Below are positions 26,439 through 35,863 of a DNA stretch of 64,000 nucleotides, one piece after another. The position numbers were made by a program, and so were the translations under genes. Source of the DNA: Chlorobium sp. (GTDB lineage: Bacteria; Bacteroidota; Chlorobiia; Chlorobiales; Chlorobiaceae); the NCBI RefSeq assembly GCF_021740465.1, contig NZ_JAIOZR010000009.1, positions 23,018 through 87,017 on the forward strand. Reading direction: 5' to 3'. Positions within the stretch are counted from its first letter, which is position 1. Each line of letters starts with the position of its first letter. Under the pieces are notes generated by a model that saw only the letters and a list, made by a program, of their open reading frames with translations, was not told where the DNA came from and did no database searches.

Positions 26439-27329
26439 ATGTCCACACGACTCATTTCAGGCTCCGCCGTTGCCCTGGTCACCCCGTTCAGGCAGGACAG
26501 GAGTGTCGATACCGATTCGCTCAGAATGCTGGTTCGCTTTCAGGCCGAAGCCGGAACCGATATGGTCATCCCCTGCGGAACGACCGGTGAATCGCCGACA
26601 CTCTCGGCAGAGGAACAGACTCTCATTATCCGTACCGTCAGGGAGGAGGCCGGTGAGCGCCTCATCGTTGCGGCTGGTGCCGGAACCAACGCTACCGACC
26701 ATGCCGTCGAACTGGCGAAAAATGCCGAAAAAGCCGGAGCTTCGGCCATCCTGTCGGTAGCGCCATACTACAACAAGCCCTCGCAGGAGGGAATCTACCA
26801 GCACTACCGCTGCATTGCCGAAGCGGTCTCCGTTCCGGTCATCATTTACAACGTTCCCGGTCGAACCGGCAGCAATGTTGCCGCTTCGACCATACTCAGG
26901 CTTGCCCGAAACTTCGGAAACATCGCCGCAGTCAAGGAGGCTTCGGACAATATCGCCCAGATTACGGAACTGCTTGAGGAGAGACCCGAACACTTTTCCG
27001 TACTGACCGGAGAGGACATGCTGATACTTCCGTTCATGGCCATGGGCGGAGACGGAGTGATTTCCGTAGCGGCAAACCAGGTACCGACAGCCGTAAAGCA
27101 GCTGGTCGAAGCTGCAAGAGCCGGCCGACTCGATGAAGCACGAGCCATCAACAGCCGCTACCGTCGTCTCTTCAGGCTCAATTTCATTGAAAGCAACCCG
27201 GTACCGGTTAAATACGCGCTGGCATTGATGGGCATGATCGAAGAGGTCTACCGGCTGCCTCTGGTGCCTCTTGCGGATGAAAACAGGCTTGTCCTGAAAG
27301 AGGAATTGCAGAACCTCGGACTCCTCTGA
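26439..27329 (+). CDS. dapA: 4-hydroxy-tetrahydrodipicolinate synthase
   Basis: A 296-residue class I aldolase that condenses pyruvate and aspartate semialdehyde, the first committed step to diaminopimelate and lysine. Key residues: Thr48-Thr49 (GTTGES), Tyr137 and Arg142 (YNVPGRTG) and the Schiff-base Lys166 (AVKEASD). The start is ATG 26439; the frame is closed by TAA 21 bp upstream, so no longer form exists. A bidirectional terminator separates it from the convergent gcvPA. Confidence 0.96.
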   Translation: MSTRLISGSAVALVTPFRQDRSVDTDSLRMLVRFQAEAGTDMVIPCGTTGESPTLSAEEQTLIIRTVREEAGERLIVAAGAGTNATDHAVELAKNAEKAGASAILSVAPYYNKPSQEGIYQHYRCIAEAVSVPVIIYNVPGRTGSNVAASTILRLARNFGNIAAVKEASDNIAQITELLEERPEHFSVLTGEDMLILPFMAMGGDGVISVAANQVPTAVKQLVEAARAGRLDEARAINSRYRRLFRLNFIESNPVPVKYALALMGMIEEVYRLPLVPLADENRLVLKEELQNLGLL

Positions 27330-27368
27330 AGGCTCCCTCGGCGCTGAAAAGCACAAAAAAAACGAAAT

Positions 27369-27402
27369 AAAAAAGCTGTCCCCCGAAAAGGACAGCTTTT
27401 TT
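27369..27402. terminator. Bidirectional terminator between dapA and gcvPA
   Basis: Stem of 13 bp (AAAAAAGCTGTCC/GGACAGCTTTTTT) with an 8-base loop. T-runs appear on both strands, so it can end dapA from the left and gcvPA from the right. Confidence 0.88.
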
Positions 27403-27421
27403 ACTGCTGTTGCAAAAGCCT

Positions 27422-28753
27422 CTAAAGAAGCAAGAGAGCCTGAACGAAACTGTCGAGCTCCGCTCTCGTGCGTTTTTCGGTAACGGCGACCAGAAGGCCG
27501 CTCTCCCCGCACGCGGAAAGGTCGTAACCCGCAAAAATGCCCTTGTCGAGCATGGCGCCGATAATTTCAGCTGCGGGCAGCGGCGTTTCCAGCACGAATT
27601 CGCGGAAAAACGGTGCCCCATACTTCAGTGAATAGCCGGGAATCCCGGTGATCCTGCCTGCCAGATAGTGCGCCTTGAGTGCACACTGTTCGGCCACTTC
27701 ACGGATGCCCTGCTTGCCGAGCAGTGAAAGATAGACTGCAGCCTGAAGAGCACAGAGTGCCTGATTGGTGCAGATGTTCGAAGTAGCTTTTTCCCTGCGG
27801 ATATGCTGCTCGCGAGTCTGAAGCGTGAGAATGAATCCGTCGTTGCCTTCACGGTCTTTCGTCATGCCGACAAGACGACCCGGAATCTTGCGGACACAGG
27901 CCTGCCGTACAGTAAAGATGCCGAGATAGGGCCCACCGAAATTCTGGTGATTGCCAAGAGGCTGTCCTTCGCCAACCGCGATATCGGCGCCGTAACTGCC
28001 GGGAGCGGCAAGAATGCCGAGAGAAAGCGGATCAGCAGAAACAACGAAAAGCGCACCTTTCTCGTGGGCTTCGGCACCGATCACCTCTACCTCTTCAAGC
28101 GATCCGTAAAAATTCGGCTGCTGGACGACAACTGCGGCGACACGATCGCTTACAAGCTCTTTGAGGCCTTCGAGACTGCCGACTCCATCTTCGAGCCTGT
28201 TCTGCAGAATCACGCCGTGACCGGAGGCTTCAAGATAGGTTTTCAGGACACTGACGGTGTACGGGTTCATTCTGCCGGCAAGCACAACCTGCTCGCGGCC
28301 GGTAACGTTCATGGCCATGAGCACGGCTTCGGCCAGAGCGGTCGCTCCGTCGTACATCGAGGCGTTGGCGACGTCCATGCCGTAGAGACGGCACATCATG
28401 CTCTGGTACTCGTAAATCGCCTGAAGCGTCCCCTGCGAAACCTCCGCCTGGTAAGGCGTATAGGCGGTATAGAACTCACTGCGCGAAACGATGCTTTTGA
28501 TGGCCGAAGGGATGAAATGGTCGTAGGCTCCCCCTCCGAGATAGCTGACATAACCGGCGCTGCTGCGGTTGGCCGAGGCAAGACCTTCCAGCAGCTTCAG
28601 GACCTCCTGTTCGCCGAGAGCCGGAAAAAGGTCGAGCACCCGCTGCAGGCGGATTTCCTGCGGGATGTCGGCAATCAGATCATCGAACGATGCGGCCCCG
28701 ATACTCCGGAGCATATCCTCTCGGTCCCGGTCGGTATTGACGATAAATGGCAT
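27422..28753 (-). CDS. gcvPA: Glycine dehydrogenase (decarboxylating) subunit 1
   Basis: A 443-residue N-terminal half of the glycine cleavage P-protein in the two-subunit form. It has the [19 protein letters not shown] and [19 protein letters not shown] stretches and FVLETPLP near the end. It needs GcvPB, which carries the PLP lysine and is not in this window. The system decarboxylates glycine and passes the methylamine to GcvH. gcvH lies 33 bp upstream on the same strand, so gcvH-gcvPA is one operon. Confidence 0.94.
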   Translation of the reverse strand: MPFIVNTDRDREDMLRSIGAASFDDLIADIPQEIRLQRVLDLFPALGEQEVLKLLEGLASANRSSAGYVSYLGGGAYDHFIPSAIKSIVSRSEFYTAYTPYQAEVSQGTLQAIYEYQSMMCRLYGMDVANASMYDGATALAEAVLMAMNVTGREQVVLAGRMNPYTVSVLKTYLEASGHGVILQNRLEDGVGSLEGLKELVSDRVAAVVVQQPNFYGSLEEVEVIGAEAHEKGALFVVSADPLSLGILAAPGSYGADIAVGEGQPLGNHQNFGGPYLGIFTVRQACVRKIPGRLVGMTKDREGNDGFILTLQTREQHIRREKATSNICTNQALCALQAAVYLSLLGKQGIREVAEQCALKAHYLAGRITGIPGYSLKYGAPFFREFVLETPLPAAEIIGAMLDKGIFAGYDLSACGESGLLVAVTEKRTRAELDSFVQALLLL

Positions 28754-28786
28754 TGGTTCAGGTAGAAACTGATAGGGTTGAAAAGG

Positions 28787-29170
28787 TTACTCGCCGGTAA
28801 GCTGACGATAGGCCGCAGCGTCGAGAAGTTCGGCGACCGAGGCGGGATCGTCGATGCGTATCTTCACCAGCCATCCCTCTCCGTAGGGGTCCTGGTTGAC
28901 GATTTCAGCAGCGTCGAGTGCACCGTTCACCTCCAGAATCTCGCCGGCCACGGGAGCGAAAAGGTCGGCGACGGTTTTGACCGCTTCAACCGTTCCGAAA
29001 ACCTCATGCGCTTTGAGTTTCGTTCCGGCAGGCTTCAGCTCGACGAAAACAATGTCACCAAGCTCGGACTGCGCGAAATCGGTAATGCCTGCAAGTGCGG
29101 AGCTGCCGTCTTCCAGCAGTTTGATCCATTCATGGTCTTTGGTGTAGCGAAGATCGTCAGGAATAGTCAT
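28787..29170 (-). CDS. gcvH: Glycine cleavage system H protein
   Basis: A 127-residue lipoyl carrier. The lipoyl-lysine is K65 in GTVEAVKTVADL; the C-terminal NQDPYGEGWLVKI is also diagnostic. It carries the aminomethyl group from the P-protein to the T-protein. Normal length. First gene of a gcvH-gcvPA operon; its upstream 260-bp gap holds the dispersed repeat at 29334-29413. Confidence 0.96.
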   Translation of the reverse strand: MTIPDDLRYTKDHEWIKLLEDGSSALAGITDFAQSELGDIVFVELKPAGTKLKAHEVFGTVEAVKTVADLFAPVAGEILEVNGALDAAEIVNQDPYGEGWLVKIRIDDPASVAELLDAAAYRQLTGE

Positions 29171-29333
29171 GGGAAAATAACCTTGTTAAGAGTTGGCTTG
29201 AGAAAATGCTGATAAAGCTTGAAGGTCAAGGTAATATATTTTTCAAAGAGCTGAAACATGCCCGGATATTTGCATATCAAAGCTGCACTCCGCAGCTTTC
29301 GGGCACCTCTGTTCTTCGACGATAAGCGGGTCT

Positions 29334-29413
29334 TTCATGAGCTCCGGAGAAGCCGGAACCGGTAGCGCAGGGCATAAACCCCTTGACGCTGTAACCGGAT
29401 TTCGGAGCAAAAC
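29334..29413 (+). repeat. Dispersed intergenic repeat, short copy
   Basis: This stretch can be aligned with 45320-45430. Shared blocks in order: TTTCAT-AGCTCC, GAG-AGC, CCGGTAG, CAGGG, AAACCCC, then CGG-TTTCGGA-CAAA. The block order and spacing match except that this copy lacks about 40 bases in the middle. It lies between the rlmB stop and the gcvH start. Not coding. Confidence 0.6.
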
Positions 29414-29431
29414 AAACAAAGAAGGGTTCCC

Positions 29432-30178
29432 TTATAAAAGACGCTGACGCATGGATTCATAGAGCAGAATTCCGGCCGTTACGCTGACGTTGAGAGACTC
29501 GACGCATCCGGCAATAGGAACTCGCACGGTGCTGTCGCAGAACTTCATGGCTTCGGGTGAAAGCCCGCTTCCCTCGGCACCCAGCACCAGCACCGTCGAT
29601 CCTTTAAGATCGGCATCGGTGTAATTGAGCTCGGCATCCATATCGGCGGCGAAAACCCGGAAATTGCGTTCACGAAGATATTCGAGGGTGCGCACCAGGC
29701 TTTTCACCTTGCATATCCGCATATGCGACAGGGCTCCTGCAGAAGCTTTGTGCACCGCGGCGTTGACCGGCGCTCCGCGGCCTTCGATCAGCACGACGGC
29801 ATCTGCGGCCGCGGCTTCGGCGGTACGAATAATCGCGCCGATATTGTGAGGGTCTTCAAGCCCCTGAAGCACGACAAGGAGAGGAGAAGTGTTCCGGGGA
29901 CAAGCGAGAACATCCTCGAGCGTATAGAAGGATACGGTGGTGATGAGGGCGCAGACCCCCTGATGCTTTGCCGAACCGGCAATCTGGGTGAGTTTCTCAA
30001 GACGGGCCTTGCCGCTGACCAGCTTAAGGCGCCGGGCGGTTATGACGATCTCCTTGAGCTTCGGGTGCGACGTATTGAACTGAAAATAGATTTTCTCGAT
30101 ACTGTCAGGCTTGTTCTGAAGCAGCTCGAGAACCGCATTGCGGCCATAAACAACATTTTCAGACTGTTCTGTGTACAT
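29432..30178 (-). CDS. rlmB: TrmH/SpoU-family rRNA 2'-O-ribose methyltransferase (RlmB-like)
   Basis: A 248-residue SPOUT methyltransferase. An N-terminal substrate-binding domain starts with YGRNAVLELL, as in RlmB, and the C-terminal trefoil-knot has the three SpoU motifs: LEDPHNIGAIIRTAEA, LVLGAEGSGLS and NVSVTAGILLYE. RlmB methylates G2251 of 23S rRNA. A related enzyme (TrmH-like paralogue) is possible, but the N-terminal domain supports RlmB. Divergent from por. Confidence 0.87.
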   Translation of the reverse strand: MYTEQSENVVYGRNAVLELLQNKPDSIEKIYFQFNTSHPKLKEIVITARRLKLVSGKARLEKLTQIAGSAKHQGVCALITTVSFYTLEDVLACPRNTSPLLVVLQGLEDPHNIGAIIRTAEAAAADAVVLIEGRGAPVNAAVHKASAGALSHMRICKVKSLVRTLEYLRERNFRVFAADMDAELNYTDADLKGSTVLVLGAEGSGLSPEAMKFCDSTVRVPIAGCVESLNVSVTAGILLYESMRQRLL

Positions 30179-30286
30179 ATCTAACTTGTATGGAGTGTCC
30201 GGAGTGGCGCTCGCCGATGGCTGGAGTGGAGCACCACTCCGCTGAAAAACTGTTTTGTTCCGGTTATCACTTCGAATGTAATTAAA

Positions 30287-30314
30287 TTGACTTGAATTCG
30301 ATTTTTTTTATATC
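30287..30314 (+). promoter_or_regulatory. Possible promoter of por
   Basis: TTGACT at 30287-30292 and TATATC at 30309-30314, separated by 16 bp, lie about 150 bp before the por start. The spacer is T-rich. Assigned by eye. Confidence 0.4.
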
Positions 30315-30463
30315 TTTTAGGTCACTCTCATTTGGCACTTTTTTCGACTTCGGATGTAACTTTTTCCAGTCCTCAGAAGTTTACATTACTGTGTTTTGTG
30401 CCATTTTTATTTCTTCAGTCGCTGTTTTTCATTTATCAAATAAATCCAGTAACAACTGCCAAT

Positions 30464-33400
30464 ATGAGCCGGACGTTTAAGACAATGGAGGGAAATGAAG
30501 CCTTAGCTCATATCTCCTACCGTACCAGTGAAGTAATTTCAATCTACCCGATCACGCCGGCATCACCCATGGGCGAGTATTCGGACGCATGGGCTGATTT
30601 AGGAAAAACCAACATATGGGGAACCATCCCGAAGATAGACGAGATGCAGAGTGAGGCCGGCGCCGCGGCTGCCGTGCACGGCGCGTTGCAAACAGGTGCG
30701 CTGACCACCACCTTTACCGCTTCGCAGGGTCTGCTTCTGATGATTCCGAATATGTACAAGATCGCAGGAGAACTCTCTCCCTGCGTCATTCATGTTTCTG
30801 CCCGTTCGCTCGCAGCACAGGCTCTCTCGATTTTCGGAGACCACGGCGACGTCATGTCCGTTCGCGGAACCGGATTCGCCCTTCTTGCTTCGAGTTCAGT
30901 CCAGGAAGTTATGGATATGGCCCTGATTGCGGCCGCAGCGACCCTCGAGTCAAGAATACCGATCATGCACTTCTTCGACGGATTCAGAACCTCACACGAA
31001 ATTTCAAAAATCGAAGTGGTTCCCGATGAGGTCATCAGGGCGCTGGTCAGCGACGAACTCGTCATTGCCCACCGCAACCGTCGGATGAGCCCGGATGCAC
31101 CGATAATCCGCGGCACCTCCCAGAACCCGGATGTCTATTTCCAGGGAAGGGAAACCGTTAACAGTTTCTATAACGCATGTCCCGGCATCATCGAACGTCT
31201 GATGGACAAATTCGGTGAATTGACCGGACGCCACTACAAACCGTATCAGTATTACGGCGCACCCGATGCTGAAAGAGTCGTCATTCTCATGGGATCGGGA
31301 GTCGAAGCCGTGCGGGAAACCGTCGAATTTCTCAACCATACAGGCGAAAAAGTCGGCGTGATCAATGCCCGGCTGTTCCGTCCTTTCGATATTGAGCGTT
31401 TTGTCAAGGCTCTGCCGGCATCGGTTAAATCCATTTCGGTACTTGACCGCGTCAAGGAACCCGGAAGTGCCGGAGAACCGCTCTATCTCGACACCGTAAA
31501 CGCCCTGCTCGAAGGGTTCAACAACGGACTTATCAAAGCCATACCGGCAATCACCGGAGGCAGGTACGGACTCTCTTCGAAAGAGTTCACCCCTGCCATG
31601 GTCAAGGCCGTTTTCGACAACATGGCTTCCGCTTCGCCGAAAAACCACTTCACTGTCGGCATCAATGACGATGTCACCGGTACAAGCCTCGATTACGACC
31701 ATTCGTTCTCCATAGAACCGGATGATGTATTCCGGGCTATCTTCTACGGCCTCGGTTCGGACGGCACGGTTGGAGCGAACAAGAACACGATCAAGATTAT
31801 TGGCGAAAACACTCCGAACTATGCCCAGGGCTATTTCGTCTATGACTCGAAAAAAGCCGGCTCGATCACCACTTCGCACCTCCGTTTCGGGCCGAAACAG
31901 ATTCATTCGACCTATCTCGTCAGTGAGGCTCACTTCATCGGATGCCACCACTGGATTTTCCTTGAAATGATCGATCTGCTGAAAAATCTCAAAGAGAACG
32001 GCACACTGCTGCTGAACTCGCACTACGCACCTGAAGAGCTGTGGGAAAAACTGCCGAAAATCGTTCAGGAACACCTGATAAGAAAACAGGCGAAACTTTA
32101 CACCATAGACGCCTACAAGGTCGCCCAGACAAGCGGAATGGGTCAGCGCATCAACACCATCATGCAGGCCTGCTTCTTCGCCATTTCCGGTGTTCTGCCG
32201 CGTGAAGAGGCCATTGAGAAAATCAAGGACTCCATCCGGGAGACCTACGGAAAGAAAGGTGACGAAGTGGTCAACCAGAACATCCAGGCGGTTGACAACA
32301 CGCTTGCGAACCTTCATGAAGTAACCCTTGGCTCGGTTGCAGAAAGCGACAAGGAGCTCCGTTCACCGATTGTCGGTGAAGCTCCCGAATTCGTCTGCAA
32401 TGTGCTTGCAAGGATCATTGCCGGCGAAGGAGACGATATTCCGGTCAGCGATATGCCGGTTGACGGGACCTATCCTACGGGAACCTCGAAATTCGAAAAA
32501 CGGAACCTTGCCGAAAACATTCCCGTATGGGAACCTGAGCTCTGCATCCAGTGTGGCAAATGCTCGCTGGTCTGCCCGCATGCGGCAATCAGACCGAAAG
32601 TGTACGACGCGAAATACCTCGCCAATGCACCGAAAACCTTTAAATGCATCGACGCAAAGGGCGCCAGTTGGGCAGGGATGAAATACACCATCCAGATCGC
32701 CCCTGAAGACTGTACCGGATGCGATATGTGTGCACATGTCTGCCCTGGAAAAGATCGCAGCAACCCCGAAAGAAAAGCGCTGGAAATGCAACCCCAGGCC
32801 CCACTGCGTGAAGCGGAAATCGACAACTGGAACTACTTCCTCAATATTCCGGAATACGACCGCAACAAAATTAATGTTCGCCTGATCAAGGAGCAGCAGC
32901 TTCAGCAGCCACTCTTCGAGTTTTCCGGAGCCTGTGCCGGATGTGGTGAAACCCCCTATGTCAAGCTTATGACCCAGCTCTTCGGCGACAGGCTGGTCAT
33001 CGGCAATGCAACGGGATGTTCATCCATTTATGGCGGCAACCTTCCCACAACGCCATACTCGACCAATGCTGCAGGGCTTGGGCCGACATGGTCGAACTCG
33101 CTCTTCGAGGACACGGCGGAATTCGCGCTCGGCTTTAGAAGCTCGATCGACAAACAGCGGGAATATGCCATGGAACTCGTGAAGAGAATGGCTTCCGAAA
33201 TTGGCGAATCCCTTGCTACGGAGATTCTCGACGCGAAAGAGAGCAGCGAACCTGAAATTTTTGAACAGCGTAAACGTATCTCGGTACTGAAAAATAAACT
33301 TCAGCATATCGATTCAGCCGATGCAAGAAATCTGTTCTCGGTTGCAGACATGCTGGTTAAAAAGAGTGTATGGGGTGTGGGAGGCGACGGCTGGGCTTAC

Positions 33401-34024
33401 GATATCGGTTACGGCGGCGTCGATCATGTCACGGCCAGCAACAAAAACATCAACCTTCTGGTACTTGACACGGAGGTCTACTCCAATACCGGAGGCCAGG
33501 CATCGAAAGCAACCCCGAAAGCAGCCATTGCCAAATTCGCTGCTGCCGGACGTGTCACGAACAAAAAGGACCTCGGACTGATCTCCATGAGCTATGGCAC
33601 GGCCTATGTCGCAAGTGTGGCACTCGGCGCCCGTGACGATCAGACCCTCAAGGCATTCCTCGAAGCGGAAGCGTACGACGGTCCTTCGATCATCATTGCC
33701 TACTCCCATTGTATTGCCCACGGCATCAACATGGCAACAGGCCTTGATAACCAGAAAGCTGCCGTTGATTCCGGTCACTGGTTACTCTACCGCTACAATC
33801 CTGAACTCCTGAAAGAGGGAAAAAATCCGTTGATACTCGACTCGAAAAAGCCGAAAATCCCGATTGCACAGTTCCTCAACAATGAAAACCGGTTCAGAAT
33901 GCTCAAGAAAAGCCATCCGGCTCTTGCTGAGCAATACTATGCGGAAATTCAGAAAGCCGTGGATGCTCGCTGGGCTCATTACGAGTACCTTGCAGCCCGT
34001 TCATTCAGCGAGATCAAATCCTGA
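30464..34024 (+). CDS. nifJ: Pyruvate:ferredoxin (flavodoxin) oxidoreductase
   Basis: A 1186-residue single-chain PFOR. In green sulfur bacteria it runs as pyruvate synthase, reductively carboxylating acetyl-CoA with reduced ferredoxin beside the reverse TCA cycle. Domain order: pyrimidine-binding domain (YPITPASPMGEYSD near 25-40), gamma and CoA domains, the 4Fe-4S ferredoxin domain with CIQCGKCSLVCP (about 695) and CTGCDMCAHVCP (about 750), and the TPP-binding domain with ACAGCGETPY (about 823) and GGDGWAYDIG (about 972). ATG 30464 gives the conserved MSRTFKTMEGNEA; the frame is open to 30332, but that adds an unrelated hydrophobic leader. It ends at a 19-bp hairpin. Confidence 0.96.
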   Translation: MSRTFKTMEGNEALAHISYRTSEVISIYPITPASPMGEYSDAWADLGKTNIWGTIPKIDEMQSEAGAAAAVHGALQTGALTTTFTASQGLLLMIPNMYKIAGELSPCVIHVSARSLAAQALSIFGDHGDVMSVRGTGFALLASSSVQEVMDMALIAAAATLESRIPIMHFFDGFRTSHEISKIEVVPDEVIRALVSDELVIAHRNRRMSPDAPIIRGTSQNPDVYFQGRETVNSFYNACPGIIERLMDKFGELTGRHYKPYQYYGAPDAERVVILMGSGVEAVRETVEFLNHTGEKVGVINARLFRPFDIERFVKALPASVKSISVLDRVKEPGSAGEPLYLDTVNALLEGFNNGLIKAIPAITGGRYGLSSKEFTPAMVKAVFDNMASASPKNHFTVGINDDVTGTSLDYDHSFSIEPDDVFRAIFYGLGSDGTVGANKNTIKIIGENTPNYAQGYFVYDSKKAGSITTSHLRFGPKQIHSTYLVSEAHFIGCHHWIFLEMIDLLKNLKENGTLLLNSHYAPEELWEKLPKIVQEHLIRKQAKLYTIDAYKVAQTSGMGQRINTIMQACFFAISGVLPREEAIEKIKDSIRETYGKKGDEVVNQNIQAVDNTLANLHEVTLGSVAESDKELRSPIVGEAPEFVCNVLARIIAGEGDDIPVSDMPVDGTYPTGTSKFEKRNLAENIPVWEPELCIQCGKCSLVCPHAAIRPKVYDAKYLANAPKTFKCIDAKGASWAGMKYTIQIAPEDCTGCDMCAHVCPGKDRSNPERKALEMQPQAPLREAEIDNWNYFLNIPEYDRNKINVRLIKEQQLQQPLFEFSGACAGCGETPYVKLMTQLFGDRLVIGNATGCSSIYGGNLPTTPYSTNAAGLGPTWSNSLFEDTAEFALGFRSSIDKQREYAMELVKRMASEIGESLATEILDAKESSEPEIFEQRKRISVLKNKLQHIDSADARNLFSVADMLVKKSVWGVGGDGWAYDIGYGGVDHVTASNKNINLLVLDTEVYSNTGGQASKATPKAAIAKFAAAGRVTNKKDLGLISMSYGTAYVASVALGARDDQTLKAFLEAEAYDGPSIIIAYSHCIAHGINMATGLDNQKAAVDSGHWLLYRYNPELLKEGKNPLILDSKKPKIPIAQFLNNENRFRMLKKSHPALAEQYYAEIQKAVDARWAHYEYLAARSFSEIKS

Positions 34025-34051
34025 TCCTGAAGAAAACGGCACACAGAGACC

Positions 34052-34094
34052 ATAAATGCAGAACGGCGGGAACCCCCCGCCGTTCTGCATTTAT
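34052..34094. terminator. Long inverted repeat between por and the TPR gene
   Basis: A perfect 19-bp stem (34052-34070 with 34076-34094) and a 5-base loop AACCC, with seven consecutive G/C pairs at its upper end. It lies between two convergent genes and probably ends transcription from both sides, although the T-run is short (TTTAT). Confidence 0.75.
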
Positions 34095-34107
34095 GCACAT
34101 TATTCGT

Positions 34108-35802
34108 TCATTTGCCGCTTTCGCCCATCATCCCGATCTTCTGGCGAAGCAGCCTTGCCTTTTGCTCATCTCCCGTCTTTTCATAGACTTTCAGCAGATG
34201 ACCGGCTATCTCGAGGTCATCCTTTGCAAGCGATGAGGCCTTTTCGAGATACTGAAGGGCCTCACGGTACTCACCCAGCCCGAACAGCACCCAACCAAGC
34301 GTATCGAGATAAACCGGGTTGTCCGGCTCCTGGGCGACGGCTGTCAGGGCAAATTTTTTTGCCTCGGCAAGATCACGGCCCTGCAGGGAGAGCATGTATG
34401 CATAATTGTTCATGGCAAGAGCGTTGCCGGGATCGAGCAGCAGAATCGCACGGTACATGGCAAGGCTTTTTTCCGTCAGGCCCAGCTTGTCGTAACTCAT
34501 GGCAAGCGTCGATGCTGCCTGGAGATATATCCAGCGATCCTTTTCCCTGTGCTTCTCCTGCAGGGCTTTTTCAAGCAGCCTGACGGCCTTCCGGGTGTCA
34601 CCTGACTGAAAAGCGGTATAACCTTCCAGAACGAGCAGCCTCATGGGGGTTACCCTGACCACTTTTTTTGCCCTTGCGACGGCATTGGTGGCCTTTGCAT
34701 ACTCTTTCTGCATGATATAGGCCGTAATAAGGTCCTCCCACGCCTCGATATGGGCCGGATGCTTCCGAAGAATTGCATTGAACTCCCTCTCCGCTTCCAG
34801 AGGATTCTTTTCCCTCAGTTTAAGTTTGCCTTTGAGCATCGCCGCCGCCGGTTCGCCGGGATGACGCTTCCCGATCTCGGCAAGCATGCCATAAAGCGGC
34901 TGGACATAAGCGCTGTCTTTTGCCGCACGAACATAAAACAGTTCGGCGAGGCTTATTTTCTGTTCCAGCTTCAGACCGGAGGTAGTGTAAAATGCGTTGA
35001 GGTCGAGAAGAAAGGCGTTCCTGTCTTTCGTATCTACCGAAAGTTCGAGCAGGGCGAGCCATGCCGGGACGAAACGGGGGTTGGTTGCAATGATCTCCCT
35101 AAAGGTTTTCGAGGCCAGAGCTGTCTGACCGGTTTCCACATAGAGTTCGCCGAGGGTAAGCTGCAAACGTGCTTTTTCCTCCCCCTCCTCGATAAGTCCG
35201 GAAAGCGTTTCGATGGCCTGGTGGTAGTGTTTGAGCTTGATTTCAAGCAGCAACACCTGGGCCCGGGTGTTCTCGTCAGAGGGATCGAGCTGCAGGAGAC
35301 GCTGAAAAACCCCGAGCGCTTTTTCCGGGTCGCCTGAAGCGATGTGCTCAAGAGCAAGCAGGGTAAGATAATCGCTGCGGCCGGGTTCAAGCTTCACCAG
35401 ATCGGTGTAGAGCGCGACAGCGCGGCCGTAATCCTTCATCTGATGGGCGACGGTGGCAAGCAGAAGAAGATAGTGCCGGTTCCCGGGTTCAATTGCCGCA
35501 GCTTTTTCGGCATGGGTTCTTGCCGAATCGGCTACGCCGAGTTCCAGAAAGGCTCTGGCTGTGGCATGATGCACCGCCGCCCTTGCGGCAGGCTCGGATA
35601 TCCGGACGGTACGATAGGTGTCAATCGCACCCCAGAAATCACCTTTTTCGGCAAGCAGAAGAGCCGAGACAAAACGGTTTTTCGCACTTTCAGCAGCTGC
35701 CTCACTCGCTGCAGGCCAACCCCCCCCTGCTTTTACTGCCGGTCGGGAACTGCACGCCGAAAGCAGAAAAAGCAGAAGAAGCCCGAAAGAAAAAAACGGA
35801 AT
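34108..35802 (-). CDS. TPR-repeat lipoprotein
   Basis: About 564 residues with a lipoprotein signal (hydrophobic FSFGLLLLFLLSAC, lipobox LSAC) followed by ten or more tetratricopeptide repeats, for example PENPVYL-type units ending in EPDNPVYLDTLGWVLFGLGE. A periplasmic or outer-membrane scaffold role is likely. The start is a problem: the frame has no ATG, GTG or TTG between the ruvB stop and the signal peptide. The nearest ATGs (36000 and 36033) lie inside ruvB and would put an 80-residue tail ahead of the signal sequence. I give the ATT at 35800-35802 as a possible start; a sequencing frameshift is the alternative. Confidence 0.7.
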   Translation of the reverse strand: MPFFSFGLLLLFLLSACSSRPAVKAGGGWPAASEAAAESAKNRFVSALLLAEKGDFWGAIDTYRTVRISEPAARAAVHHATARAFLELGVADSARTHAEKAAAIEPGNRHYLLLLATVAHQMKDYGRAVALYTDLVKLEPGRSDYLTLLALEHIASGDPEKALGVFQRLLQLDPSDENTRAQVLLLEIKLKHYHQAIETLSGLIEEGEEKARLQLTLGELYVETGQTALASKTFREIIATNPRFVPAWLALLELSVDTKDRNAFLLDLNAFYTTSGLKLEQKISLAELFYVRAAKDSAYVQPLYGMLAEIGKRHPGEPAAAMLKGKLKLREKNPLEAEREFNAILRKHPAHIEAWEDLITAYIMQKEYAKATNAVARAKKVVRVTPMRLLVLEGYTAFQSGDTRKAVRLLEKALQEKHREKDRWIYLQAASTLAMSYDKLGLTEKSLAMYRAILLLDPGNALAMNNYAYMLSLQGRDLAEAKKFALTAVAQEPDNPVYLDTLGWVLFGLGEYREALQYLEKASSLAKDDLEIAGHLLKVYEKTGDEQKARLLRQKIGMMGESGK

Positions 35803-35863
35803 CCTGCTGCCGCCGGAAAACCCGGGTACCGCAACAACGCTGCCCGAGGCAGGAAATCGACTC

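Noticed and set aside
26404..26760. 118-codon frame with a good Shine-Dalgarno overlapping dapA
   Set aside because: Not protein-like and fully overlapped by a highly conserved gene. I kept the hairpin as an observation but not the frame as a gene.
30332..30463. N-terminal extension of por by 44 codons
   Set aside because: The extension is hydrophobic and unrelated to the conserved start MSRTFKTMEGNEA; the T-rich region is better explained as promoter and leader.
31004..32317. 437-codon minus-strand open frame inside por
   Set aside because: Antisense shadow of pyruvate:ferredoxin oxidoreductase.
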